The position numbers and the translations under genes are program-made. Positions 55,048-63,911 of a stretch of DNA of 64,000 nt are shown in pieces (within the stretch, counting starts at the first letter, position 1; each line of letters begins with the position of its first letter). The DNA comes from Heyndrickxia shackletonii (GTDB lineage: Bacteria; Bacillota; Bacilli; Bacillales; Bacillaceae_C). Where the stretch lies: NCBI RefSeq assembly GCF_001420715.1, contig NZ_LJJC01000006.1, forward strand, positions 50,001 to 114,000. The letters are read 5' to 3'. The notes beneath the pieces are model-generated. The model was not told the DNA's origin and did no database searches. It saw only the letters and a program-made list of their open reading frames with translations.

Positions 55048-57861
55048 TTAAGATAACATAAGCAAATGATGCAATTCCTGATCAGATAGCTCTGTAATCC
55101 AGTTGTCACTATTAATAATTTCATCATTTAATGCTTGTTTTTTCTCAAGCATAGCATCAATTTTTTCCTCTAATGTGCCGGTTGTAATCAGCTTGTGAAC
55201 ATGGACAAAACGACTTTGACCAATTCGGTAAGCACGATCAGTAGCCTGGTTTTCTACTGCGGGATTCCACCAGCGATCATAGTGGATAACGTGATTTGCG
55301 GCCGTTAGGTTAAGCCCTGTTCCACCTGCTTTTAAAGAAAGGAGGAACACTGGGAATTCCCCATCCTGGAAACGCCCAACATATTCATCTCTTTTTGCTT
55401 TAGGCATACTTCCGTTTAAAAAAGGAACAGAAAGACCGAAACGTTCGTATAAAAGCTTTTGAATCATCTCGCCCATTCCAATATATTGGGTAAAAACGAG
55501 ACACGCTTCCTTAGCATCCAAAATGGATTCCACCAATTCCAATAGCTTCTCCATCTTATGAGAGCGTTGTTCCACATTATCCGGATGTTCCTCTTTAAGA
55601 TATAATGCCGGATGATTGCATAACTGTTTGAGACGGTTCAACATTTGGAGGATCATTCCTTTACGCTCAATTGCTGTCAGCTCATCCATTTGATTAAAGG
55701 TTTCACGAATAAGCTGTTCATATAAAGAGGCTTGTTCCGATGTTAATGGGCAATATTCCTTTTGCTCAAGCTTATCCGGCAAGTTTAATTCTACCTCAGG
55801 GTCCTTCTTCGTACGACGGAGCAAAAATGGACGAATCAGTGACTGAAGCTCCCCGATTTTTGCTTGTTCCTCTTCCTTTTCAATAGGCAGAATAAATCGC
55901 TTTTGAAATTGTGTATAGGTACCTAAATACCCGTGATTGGTAAAATCAAAAATAGACCATAGTTCTGATAATCGATTCTCCATTGGTGTTCCAGTAAGGG
56001 CGATATGATGTAATCCTTTTAATTTGCGAATTGCCCTTGATTGTTTGGTTTGGGAATTTTTAATATTTTGGGCTTCATCTAGGGCAATCGTTCCCCATTC
56101 AATGGAAGAAAGCTCGTCAAAATCTAGATGGGAAAGCCCGTAGCTTGTTAATACAATATCTGTTCCTTTCAAATTTTCTTCAAAGTGATCTCCTTTGTAA
56201 CGATTTGCTCCATAATGCAGTTTAACGGACAATTCCGGGGCAAAGCGTTCGATTTCCTTTTGCCAATTCCCAAGTACGGATGTCGGACAGATAATTAAAG
56301 CCGGTGCAGGATTTCCCTCTGTATGTTTTACATGCAATAAGTACGTAATGAGCTGAATGGTTTTACCAAGCCCCATATCATCGGCTAAAACAGCACCGAA
56401 ATGAAATTGTCTCAAAAACACAAGCCAATCGAAACCATGCTGTTGATAGGGGCGAAGACTTCCGTCAAACTGCGGCGGTACCGGAACGGCTGGGATATTG
56501 GAAGTATCCCTTAATTCATGAAATAGCTTTTTTAAGGAACGGTTTAGCTCGATTTGAATGTTTGCAAAGGCACGTGGATTAAAGTCTTCTAACTCCTCCA
56601 TATCCATTTCTTCTCTTGGAACTAATTCTTGCTCCATAATGTCTTGAAGACGCAACCCTTCCTTCTTTGCCCGTTTCATTAAGTCTTGCAGCTGCCGAAT
56701 CATTTTGGGATCTAATTTGACCCATTGCCCATTTACTTTAATCAGTCTTCGCTGATGATCAACGAGATGATTAAATTCCTCTTCGGAAATTTCAGCGCCA
56801 TTCATGGACAATCGCCAATCAAAGTCAAGCAAGGCATTTAATCCGACAAAGGATGGCCGGTAGTTTGTACTCGTTTGCTTTATTCTTGCCTTCACGGTTA
56901 ATTGCGCATCACGCATCGCAACCCACCAAGATGGCAGTAAAATTTCTACTCCGAGCAAGAGTAGCTTTTCACTTGCAATCGTTAAAAAATCCCAAGCTAA
57001 AAGCTCATCTAATTCCCTTTTTAGCCCATCACTATCTCCTAACCAGGGAAAGAGTTTTACCCAACGTTCTTGTTCTTCCATTACATCATCTAGATATTGT
57101 CTCCATTTTACCGGAACATTTTTTGAGGGAGTTGTAGTAAGCAGTTTTTCTGGGTTTCTTTTATCCCTTAAAACGGTTTCGAGAATCCATGGTTCATCAT
57201 CTTCCATCGGTTCTGAAATACGAAGTCCGATGGTAAAAGGACGCTCGTCTTCCCCTTCCATCCACTCACGAAAACGTTTTGCATCAAAATAGGAAGTAAA
57301 TTCTTCCGTTGTAAGGGAAGTTTTCTTCAAGTTATCTATTTTTTCCTTTATTCCTTCCTTTTTGTTCAGGAAAGAAGTAATAGCATAATCATACCATTCT
57401 TCTAAAAATGCCTTCGTTGTAGTGTCAAGAATAGGTTGTTCCCAAAATTCTGGTTCAAATTCATCCAATACCATTTGCGGCAGCTTCCACTCGAATACAT
57501 GGTCTTCCGTTTCATTAAAGCGCGGAACCCCTACACCTTCCATAATAGCTTCATACATGATGGAAGCGCTTGATAGGAATAATTGTCCGTTTGAATCCCA
57601 TTCCCAATCCAGCAATGAACTGAAGCTTTCGTTTGCAAAGAGAGACAGTAATGACCAGCTATCTACCTTTACACCTGAATGCGTCTTATAGGTTGAAATA
57701 GGAAGGGAAGAGCCAAAGAAGCTTTCTTCATGCCAAATAAATAATTGACGTTTCCAATCAGACGGATTGATTTCCCTTCCTTGTGGATCCTCGGCATAAA
57801 TAAAAAAAACTCCATTTCCCATATATTCAGTATAAATCTTTAATAAGATAGATTTAAGCAT
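55048..57861 (-). CDS. ywqA: YwqA, SNF2-family helicase-like ATPase
   Basis: This 937-residue protein has an N-terminal helicase-associated region (1-430), then a Swi2/Snf2 ATPase core with DDMGLGKT (Walker A), IALDEAQNIKN (DEAH-like box), TGTPMENRLSELWS and the C-terminal motif VI region ATDRAYRIGQ. It belongs to the bacterial RapA/HepA-like SNF2 group. It most likely translocates on DNA or remodels protein-DNA complexes. It overlaps the end of ywqB by eight bases, so the two are expressed together. Confidence 0.93.
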   Translation of the reverse strand: MLKSILLKIYTEYMGNGVFFIYAEDPQGREINPSDWKRQLFIWHEESFFGSSLPISTYKTHSGVKVDSWSLLSLFANESFSSLLDWEWDSNGQLFLSSASIMYEAIMEGVGVPRFNETEDHVFEWKLPQMVLDEFEPEFWEQPILDTTTKAFLEEWYDYAITSFLNKKEGIKEKIDNLKKTSLTTEEFTSYFDAKRFREWMEGEDERPFTIGLRISEPMEDDEPWILETVLRDKRNPEKLLTTTPSKNVPVKWRQYLDDVMEEQERWVKLFPWLGDSDGLKRELDELLAWDFLTIASEKLLLLGVEILLPSWWVAMRDAQLTVKARIKQTSTNYRPSFVGLNALLDFDWRLSMNGAEISEEEFNHLVDHQRRLIKVNGQWVKLDPKMIRQLQDLMKRAKKEGLRLQDIMEQELVPREEMDMEELEDFNPRAFANIQIELNRSLKKLFHELRDTSNIPAVPVPPQFDGSLRPYQQHGFDWLVFLRQFHFGAVLADDMGLGKTIQLITYLLHVKHTEGNPAPALIICPTSVLGNWQKEIERFAPELSVKLHYGANRYKGDHFEENLKGTDIVLTSYGLSHLDFDELSSIEWGTIALDEAQNIKNSQTKQSRAIRKLKGLHHIALTGTPMENRLSELWSIFDFTNHGYLGTYTQFQKRFILPIEKEEEQAKIGELQSLIRPFLLRRTKKDPEVELNLPDKLEQKEYCPLTSEQASLYEQLIRETFNQMDELTAIERKGMILQMLNRLKQLCNHPALYLKEEHPDNVEQRSHKMEKLLELVESILDAKEACLVFTQYIGMGEMIQKLLYERFGLSVPFLNGSMPKAKRDEYVGRFQDGEFPVFLLSLKAGGTGLNLTAANHVIHYDRWWNPAVENQATDRAYRIGQSRFVHVHKLITTGTLEEKIDAMLEKKQALNDEIINSDNWITELSDQELHHLLMLS

Positions 57862-59416
57862 CGATTAGCTTTCCCCTTCTACACTCCTCGTGAAATGCAC
57901 GAAGTCTTTTTGTCTTTAGAAGTAAGTCATTAAAATAGGATTCCCACATTTGCATTTTTTTCTGTTTTTTATATAAAACACGCAGTTTTTTTAAGTATTT
58001 TACGGATTTCTTGTAAGCATCACGATTACGATTTTCTAATAGATTTTCAATTGAATCATGGTAAAGCGGCATAGCAAGCTGCGGATCTGCCTTCGCAACA
58101 GTTTCCAGTTTCAACTTATCAATAGAATCGATGTCTTTGCCTGTTAGATGCTGAAGTTCAACCCATGATCGATACTTTTGCTTTATGATGAGATATTCAT
58201 TATATTGGGTGTAGCTATATGGAAGAAATTTCATATATATTTTTTCCATTAAGACAGGATTATGATCAGATAACGCAGAATCATCGACTGTTCTAAAAAA
58301 CATTCTCATAAAGGCATAACGGTCAAAATTACTTTCCAGTGTAGATAAATAATCCGATATAAAAGGTATCATGGCAGTAATATATTTGCTAAGCCGGCTG
58401 TACGCCTTTTGCGATTGCAAATGTTGAAACCAATATTGCGAAAAGTAAATAATGTTTCTATTTAGCCCTTTCAGTGTCTGTAATGCAATCTCGTCTTTTC
58501 CACATAGAATAGCTAAATGAATTCTGGCTAGCAGGATTCTGTCGTTTTGATCAGAGTCAGACTCCAGCCTCTCTAATTCCAGCTTACGCCATATTGTTTG
58601 TTTGAAAAGGTGCGACCAAAGAATCATATATAGTTCCACCATTTCGGATGAATGGTAGGTGTTTAAGGTAAGTAATGCCGTACAATCATTTCGCAAAAAA
58701 GCAATATACGGGTCAAAGGCAAATGGCTGAACGGAGATAGATAATTTCTTTAATGCATCTTCTACTTCTTGCATCATAAAGGAAAAGAAGGAATCCTGTG
58801 TTTGAAAATTCCGATTGATACTTAGCTCATTCGCTGCTTTTATCGAATAATAAGCAACGAATAATTGATAAAGCGGTTTCCATTCCCTTTCAACAGGTGA
58901 GAATTCAATTAGACGATAGTATACTGATTTTAATCTTTCTTCGAAAACATATTCATTTGGTATATCAATATTATGAAAGGATTTTTTAAAGCGATTTATC
59001 CATGCATCGTGACCGGTTAACGGTGCAGAAGTTTGTTCCTCCAGTAAATCACTTCCACGCTTCATATTCTTTAATACAGCAAAGGTAGAATCGTTTTTTT
59101 TCCATTCTTGTACCCAATCAAATACACTTCCTATTTGGTTATAAACTGAGAAAAATAACGCCATTTGGTGGCGGCAGATACCTTCCTGCGGACATGAACA
59201 ATGATTGTTTTCAGGATTTTCCAAATCCAACGTAACCTGAACAGGTGTTACATCCTGTACCTTGGCTGTAAAAATGGGAGAGGAAAAATTCTTTTTGGAA
59301 ACGAGCTGCTGGCGATATAAAAGCAAGCCTTTTTGAACAAGCTTTTGGTGAGTGTCACTTGTGGGATCTAAATAAGTTTGGAGTTTTTCTGCATACGCTT
59401 GAAGTTGGGCTTTCAT
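57854..59416 (-). CDS. ywqB: YwqB, SWIM zinc-finger protein
   Basis: I chose ATG 59416 (MKAQLQAYAEK) because GGAGGTGAT lies seven bases upstream, which gives 520 residues. The frame continues to 59452 without a site. The SWIM finger is the CxCxnCxH pattern in NHCSCPQEGICRHQ (about 78-91). The rest is helical with no other known motif. SWIM proteins next to SNF2 ATPases are widespread in Firmicutes and are taken to act in one complex on nucleic acid, though the function is unproven. Confidence 0.92.
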   Translation of the reverse strand: MKAQLQAYAEKLQTYLDPTSDTHQKLVQKGLLLYRQQLVSKKNFSSPIFTAKVQDVTPVQVTLDLENPENNHCSCPQEGICRHQMALFFSVYNQIGSVFDWVQEWKKNDSTFAVLKNMKRGSDLLEEQTSAPLTGHDAWINRFKKSFHNIDIPNEYVFEERLKSVYYRLIEFSPVEREWKPLYQLFVAYYSIKAANELSINRNFQTQDSFFSFMMQEVEDALKKLSISVQPFAFDPYIAFLRNDCTALLTLNTYHSSEMVELYMILWSHLFKQTIWRKLELERLESDSDQNDRILLARIHLAILCGKDEIALQTLKGLNRNIIYFSQYWFQHLQSQKAYSRLSKYITAMIPFISDYLSTLESNFDRYAFMRMFFRTVDDSALSDHNPVLMEKIYMKFLPYSYTQYNEYLIIKQKYRSWVELQHLTGKDIDSIDKLKLETVAKADPQLAMPLYHDSIENLLENRNRDAYKKSVKYLKKLRVLYKKQKKMQMWESYFNDLLLKTKRLRAFHEECRRGKLIDA

Positions 59417-59439
59417 TTTGAATATCACCTCCGGGTTGT

Positions 59440-59490
59440 AAGAAAAGCGCAAGGTCCCCTAGCCAACGGCTCTTGCGCCAGACAGGATTT
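59440..59490 (+). repeat. Probable family A relic upstream of ywqB
   Basis: GAAAAGCGCAAGG, then CTAGCCAACGGCTCTTGCGCC resembles the joined ends of family A with a shortened stem. It may be coincidental. Confidence 0.4.
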
Positions 59491-59614
59491 AAAACTTGTT
59501 AAATAATTTATATTTTATTAAACTAATCGTTTATCTTTTGAAAAAAAGGCACTACTTCTATTTTAATGGAATAAATGATTTTAGAAAAGGTTAGGCAAAG
59601 GTTCTACGATAAAA

Positions 59615-59642
59615 TGAAGAAAGTGAGGCTGCAATACCTCAC
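59615..59642 (-). terminator. Intrinsic terminator of the alkaline phosphatase gene
   Basis: On the minus strand GTGAGG, an eight-base loop and CCTCAC are followed by TTTCTT, nine bases beyond the stop codon. Confidence 0.75.
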
Positions 59643-59650
59643 CATCATTA

Positions 59651-61255
59651 TTATTTTTTACTAATCCAAAATTGATGATTCACATATATATTGACCCCGG
59701 ACAGTTTCTTTCTTTTTCCGTTTACGATTTTATAGTTTTTATTTATCGGATACTCTATTTTTTCCTCATTTTTTTGGGCAATAAACAATGGATTGTGAGG
59801 ATTAGAGAGATCAATTTTTGTTTTGTAACCCTTTTTGTCGTAATAATCGGTTGCATTCACAAATAAAGATTGATTAAATCGGTCTAATGAAGTTATGCCT
59901 AAAAACTTAGATATATATGATGGAAAATCAGTATTATTGATTAGTCCCGTCGGTTTCCCCGGACCATACGCATATAAAAAGACATCCTCCCCCGAATGGC
60001 CTAGGGTGGTAAAGCCTAAATTTGCTCGTTCAGCCATTTGTTTAGCTAATTCTAATTCTACATTACTTGCAGCTTTTAGACGTTTTAACTCCTTTTCCGG
60101 TAGAGGAGACAACCCATAATACTTGGCAATTTCCTTAATGTTCGAGCGGTCCTTTTTCAGTAAGGCGGCAGCACCTGTAGCGGTTAGCTTTGCTTTTCTT
60201 AATGGATCGATAAATTGATGAACTGGTGTTTTGAAATAGGACTTATTAGTGTTATGATTCCCCATTGTAAGTCCGCTGTTTCCATGATCGGTTACAGCTA
60301 TCAACAAAGTATTTGGATTTTTCTTTGCGAAATATAGCGGCTCTTTTACTGCTGAGTCGAATGACAAGATTTCGCTTATCATTCCAACTGGATCATTTTT
60401 ATGGGCTGCCCAATCGATTTTGCTACCTTCGACAAAGAGGAAAAAACCCGTTTGCTTCTTGTCGAGTAAGTGAATGGCCTTTTTTGTCATTTCCGCTAGT
60501 GATGGTTGTTTAGGAGCAAGAGTAGGACGGTCGAATTCATAAGCGATATCAATATCTGCAAAACTTCCCCATACTTTCGTTTTTTTTACCGCATCAAGCT
60601 CTGATTTTGCTTTCACAAAAGAATATCCGTTATTTTTTATTTCTTCTAGCAGGTTCTCCCCATCTTTTCGGTAGGAAGGCATATTAGAGCCTATACCTTT
60701 TGGTGCTGAATATGGATTCGTGTTTTTTTTCGATAGTAAAGAAACCATACCGCCGCCAAGGACCACATCCAATCCTTGATACACCTGCTGCTCGGCAATA
60801 TCATCATACCCATTGCGGCTGATTGTATGGGCTGTAAAAGCTGCAGGGGTGGCATGCTGTACTGGAGAGGTTGTTACTATTCCTGTTGAAAGTCCGTGCA
60901 GTTTTGCTGCTTCCAAAATGCTGACAGCGGGGCGAATTGCTTCAACCTTTCCGCCCTTTAGTTGCGGAACTATGCCGATCATATCTACCGAAGTTTTAAA
61001 CCCCGTTGCCATAGCTGTTCCTGCTGCTGCAGAATCAGTAATACCTGATTGCAAAGAATAAGTTTTAACACCGCCAACAAGAATCCCATCAAGTGCAAGG
61101 GATTTCCCTTTATACCACCGTGTTAAGGTTAAAACATCTGAATTTGTACCATCCATCACCATAAAAATAACATTTTTGGGCTTTGTTGAGGATTTTGCGG
61201 CATGAATGGGATGTATTGGAGTAAATAGAAGTACCATAATAAGAAATACACGCAA
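59651..61255 (-). CDS. Secreted alkaline phosphatase
   Basis: This 534-residue protein has a signal peptide (1-20, ending HAA). The catalytic serine is S75 in ITDSAAAGTAMATG. Metal ligands include D35 (FMVMDGTN), DWAAHKNDP and VTDHGNSG. B. subtilis PhoA and PhoB are about 460 residues, so this one is about 70 longer, with an extra C-terminal segment (440-534). It releases phosphate outside the cell and is expected to be PhoPR-controlled, but I could not find a clear Pho box. It starts at TTG with GAGGTGAT upstream. Confidence 0.92.
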   Translation of the reverse strand: MRVFLIMVLLFTPIHPIHAAKSSTKPKNVIFMVMDGTNSDVLTLTRWYKGKSLALDGILVGGVKTYSLQSGITDSAAAGTAMATGFKTSVDMIGIVPQLKGGKVEAIRPAVSILEAAKLHGLSTGIVTTSPVQHATPAAFTAHTISRNGYDDIAEQQVYQGLDVVLGGGMVSLLSKKNTNPYSAPKGIGSNMPSYRKDGENLLEEIKNNGYSFVKAKSELDAVKKTKVWGSFADIDIAYEFDRPTLAPKQPSLAEMTKKAIHLLDKKQTGFFLFVEGSKIDWAAHKNDPVGMISEILSFDSAVKEPLYFAKKNPNTLLIAVTDHGNSGLTMGNHNTNKSYFKTPVHQFIDPLRKAKLTATGAAALLKKDRSNIKEIAKYYGLSPLPEKELKRLKAASNVELELAKQMAERANLGFTTLGHSGEDVFLYAYGPGKPTGLINNTDFPSYISKFLGITSLDRFNQSLFVNATDYYDKKGYKTKIDLSNPHNPLFIAQKNEEKIEYPINKNYKIVNGKRKKLSGVNIYVNHQFWISKK

Positions 61256-61329
61256 TATAAATCACCTCAAATTATTTTAGTTTTATATTTTGATAACTGG
61301 AAAATTGTATGCAGGTTAATATCTTTTAT

Positions 61330-61440
61330 CTCAAAGAACAAATGTATAAGCGCCTTGCTTATCCGCTAGCCGATAGACGCTGTAGCTTGACGTAACAACT
61401 TTTTGGATAAATTATCCACATGGTATTTCCTAAACGAAAA
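61330..61440 (+). repeat. Family A repeat, short form with tail
   Basis: AGAACAAATGTATAAGCGCC, then GCTAGCCGATAGACGCTGTAGC and the tail TTATCCACATGGTATTTCCTAA, which matches the right end of copy 1. The middle part is missing. It lies in the gap 61256-61536 between the phosphatase and the 58-residue gene. Confidence 0.7.
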
Positions 61441-61470
61441 AATGACCAGCTTAGAGATAAACTGGTCCAA
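61437..61470 (-). terminator. Intrinsic terminator of the ssbB transcript
   Basis: On the minus strand GGACCAG, a loop and CTGGTCATTTTTTC. It lies about 70 bases after the 58-residue gene stop. Confidence 0.75.
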
Positions 61471-61536
61471 ATTTTTGAAGATATATGAGGCTGCATGACA
61501 ATTTCTGATGAGGAATGTTGGGGAAGATACAAATTC

Positions 61537-61713
61537 TTATAGAGAAACCACTTTTGAATGATAATGATTTTGCGGTAATGGCAGAGGGTTTTGTTCTAAG
61601 GAGTCTAGTCGTTTGGTGAGTATAAAAATTCGATGGTTTGCCCTTCCAAGCTTTAAAATAAGGTCTTCCACCAATTTTTCTAACCCTTCTAATCTTTGAT
61701 CAATATTTTCCAA
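61537..61713 (-). CDS. Short coiled-coil protein downstream of ssbB (58 residues)
   Basis: It starts at TTG 61713 with AAAGGAG six bases upstream. The product begins MENIDQRLEGLEKLVEDLI. Residues 1-42 form leucine-rich heptads, consistent with a coiled coil, and the C terminus is polar (LPLPQNHYHSK). The start is 12 bases past the ssbB stop, so it is almost certainly cotranscribed with ssbB and ends at the terminator 61437-61470. I do not recognise the family. It may support competence or single-strand DNA handling by association only. Confidence 0.7.
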   Translation of the reverse strand: MENIDQRLEGLEKLVEDLILKLGRANHRIFILTKRLDSLEQNPLPLPQNHYHSKVVSL

Positions 61714-61725
61714 TTCACTTCTCCT

Positions 61726-62085
61726 TTATTCATTATTCACTGCTTGTAGCTCACGGTCTTCCGTCGGTTTTCTTCCTAAAAACTTCACTGTTTCCGCCAC
61801 GACTTCTGTCACATATACTTTTTTCCCTTCTTGATTTTCATAACTTCTTGTTTGGATACGTCCCACTACACCAATAACAGAACCCTTTGCACAATATTTA
61901 GCGGTATTTTCAGCCGTTCTGTTCCATAATGTACATTGAACGAAATCCGCTTCAAATTCTCCATAGCTATTCCGAAAGTTTCGATTTAGTGCTATGGTGG
62001 CATTTAATACCGCTTTTCCATCCATCGTATGCCGCAGTTCAGGATCCTTTGTCAGTCTGCCTACAAGCATCACCTGGTTAATCAA
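61726..62085 (-). CDS. ssbB: SsbB, single-stranded DNA-binding protein of competence
   Basis: This 119-residue protein is an OB fold (MLVGRLTKDPELRHT, CTLWNRTAENTAKYC, GRIQTRSYENQEGKKVY) without the acidic C-terminal tail of SsbA, matching B. subtilis SsbB (YwpH, 113). SsbB protects incoming DNA during transformation. The frame begins at TTG 62085, twelve bases after AGGAG. An ATG seven bases after AGGAG (ATGTTTTGA) has ideal spacing but is out of frame by one base and stops at once. So the start may be a TTG or the T run may have lost a base. Confidence 0.88.
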   Translation of the reverse strand: MINQVMLVGRLTKDPELRHTMDGKAVLNATIALNRNFRNSYGEFEADFVQCTLWNRTAENTAKYCAKGSVIGVVGRIQTRSYENQEGKKVYVTEVVAETVKFLGRKPTEDRELQAVNNE

Positions 62086-62436
62086 AACATGTATTCACTC
62101 CTTTCTCTTATAATGTAAATACATCATATACAACCTAATCCAAATAGTAAAATTAGGAAATTAGCAATTCACCCTTTCATTTTCTGTAGATAACGGTACT
62201 TTCCTATGGGAAAAAACTTGTTTTCGCATGAAAAGTTGTAAAGAATTAGGTTTATAATAAAAATTAATCTTTTTTTGTTTAATGAAACTGGGATAAGAGG
62301 ACTGTCCACTTAACTCATTTTAGTTTTTTTCTTAAAAGACTGGACAAGGGACCTGCCCCCCAGTTGTATGCTATAATTTTTACACATAATGCATCTTGCT
62401 CCAAATGAACGGATAGGAAATGGAGGTTATCGATTT
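62086..62436. other. Intergenic region between ssbB and ywpF
   Basis: The divergent promoters of ssbB and ywpF lie here. One ComK-box-like site AAAA-N5-TTTT is visible at 62212-62224, but its partner is imperfect. Near 62295-62365 the words GAGGACTGTCCACTT and GACTGGACAAGGGACCTGCC recall a dispersed Bacillus intergenic repeat. No ORF has a ribosome site. Confidence 0.45.
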
Positions 62437-62880
62437 ATGAAATCTTTTAAGATTGTGTCCTTACAGGTTATCTTAAGTGATGGGAACATTAAGGATATTG
62501 TATTAGAGGATGGCCTGATTATTAATAAAGAGGATGGAAAAAAGACTTGGCTAATTGAGGCTTACATCAGTAAGGAGTATTACGACTTTTTCCGCACGGC
62601 ACAACAAAGTCCGGATGATTTGAATGTTCAAGTAGTTATTACACACGAATCAAACGACCCTGCACCTTTTAGTACGCACATACGGGGAATTAAACAATTT
62701 GAAAATCACATTAGCGTTTTATTGGAAGGCTTTTTAAAGGTGAAAAGGAGCAATTATGCAGAGCTTCTTCTGAGCGATATAGTAAGGGAAGGATTTACAG
62801 GCGAAGAACTAATTGAGGAATTTAAAAATAGAATGAAAAAGCGAATTAAATATGTAGCTTCTAAAAAGGTTCAAGAATAA
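62437..62880 (+). CDS. ywpF: YwpF-like protein
   Basis: I used the ATG at 62437 (MKSFKIVSLQVIL) with GGAGG ten bases upstream, which gives 147 residues (B. subtilis YwpF about 136). An earlier in-frame ATG at 62389 lacks a site. It is a soluble protein with a beta-rich N-terminal half (about 1-95) and a helical, basic C-terminal end (EEFKNRMKKRIKYV). The function is not known. It is next to ssbB, as in B. subtilis, but on the opposite strand. Confidence 0.8.
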   Translation: MKSFKIVSLQVILSDGNIKDIVLEDGLIINKEDGKKTWLIEAYISKEYYDFFRTAQQSPDDLNVQVVITHESNDPAPFSTHIRGIKQFENHISVLLEGFLKVKRSNYAELLLSDIVREGFTGEELIEEFKNRMKKRIKYVASKKVQE

Positions 62881-62889
62881 ACGAAAGAT

Positions 62890-62913
62890 AAAAAGCTCCT
62901 GTTATATTCAGGA
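62890..62913. terminator. Intrinsic terminator between ywpF and the 127-residue gene
   Basis: The stem GCTCCTG/CAGGAGC has an A tract before it and fewer T after it. The stronger U tract is on the minus strand (TTTTTATC). It serves convergent genes. Confidence 0.75.
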
Positions 62914-62915
62914 GC

Positions 62916-63299
62916 CTAATTCACTTGACTTGTTAAAGATTGAATTAAATATTTTGCTTCTGCCTTACATGAGTAGGAGTAATCTTTTTTCAGCTCTTTT
63001 TGTAGCTGATTTATTTTTTCTACCTGATCCGGAGTAGGAACTTCAGTTAAAATCTTCTCAATGGTTTCATTGATTTTTTTGGCAACATCTTCATGAAACC
63101 TTGGATCTTTCTTAATATCATCGCTTACCTGTCCAAACCAGGAGGCGTGATTATTAATATATTCTCTCCACTCTTTCATAAAATCCTCGAGATTATATTT
63201 ATTTTCGTCCCATTTGATATTTTCCATATATTGCTCAAATACAGTCGAAATGGAACGACTAATACTTATTTTGATTCCTGGTGATAGCTCATTAAACAT
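62916..63299 (-). CDS. Unrecognised helical protein (127 residues), possibly YwpG
   Basis: This all-helical soluble protein contains no membrane segment (MFNELSPGIKISISRSISTV and DPRFHEDVAKKINETIEKIL). The position next to ywpF and ssbB, and the length of 127, agree with B. subtilis YwpG, which has been reported to interact with the dynamin-like protein DynA. I recognise the position rather than the sequence, so this is a guess. It stands alone between terminators. Confidence 0.65.
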   Translation of the reverse strand: MFNELSPGIKISISRSISTVFEQYMENIKWDENKYNLEDFMKEWREYINNHASWFGQVSDDIKKDPRFHEDVAKKINETIEKILTEVPTPDQVEKINQLQKELKKDYSYSCKAEAKYLIQSLTSQVN

Positions 63300-63460
63300 C
63301 TATTTAAAGAACCCCCTAAATAAATAGCTATTTAGATATATTATTATACCTATTCTCTACTATTGTTGAATTTTACTCTAAAAACCAAGAAACTTCAACT
63401 AAGTCTCTTTTTTTAATCTATGTTGTTTCTTTCATTTCAACTAATGAACATGGGTAACGA

Positions 63461-63492
63461 CAAAATAAGCAGGTTACTTCCTGCTTATTTTA
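63461..63492 (-). terminator. Intrinsic terminator of the lipoprotein gene
   Basis: AAAATAAGCAGG and CCTGCTTATTTT form a perfect 12-pair stem with a six-base loop, directly at the stop codon. Confidence 0.85.
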
Positions 63493-63771
63493 CTTTTTAC
63501 TCTTTTTATAGTCTTCATTTTTGAGGTCTTTATTATATTCATTATCATTTTCGTTAATATCGTTCACATTCTTAAAGTTCTTATCCGTATTCATTTGTTT
63601 ATTATTGCTCTTATTAAATTTATCTTTATCTACATTATTCATGTTTCTATTTTCGTTAACACCATTATTTAAACTCGGCGGTGGTGGCTCTTGTTTTTTC
63701 GTATTACATCCTGTCAACAAAATAGCGATCAGGGAAAAACTTAAAACCCATCTAAGCATTTTTCGATTCAT
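63490..63771 (-). CDS. Asn/Lys-rich lipoprotein (93 residues)
   Basis: The signal peptide begins MNRKMLRWVLSFSLIAILL, followed by lipobox LLTGC with Cys at position 22. The remaining 70 residues are low complexity, mainly Asn, Lys and Asp (for example NKSNNKQMNTDKNFKNVND), and likely unfolded. AAAGGAG precedes the ATG. Short lipoproteins of this type are common in spore-formers, sometimes linked to germination, but there is no specific evidence here. Confidence 0.8.
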   Translation of the reverse strand: MNRKMLRWVLSFSLIAILLTGCNTKKQEPPPPSLNNGVNENRNMNNVDKDKFNKSNNKQMNTDKNFKNVNDINENDNEYNKDLKNEDYKKSKK

Positions 63772-63911
63772 GAAGACTTCTCCTTTCGAGGTGTGCTCTA
63801 TGGATAACTTTCCCCTTCCCCGCTGAAAACATACGAAAAACTAAGGAGCCTTTGAGAATCTATTCTATAACTAAATTTAAACTGGTCCTTCCAAAAAGCG
63901 TAGATACGGCA

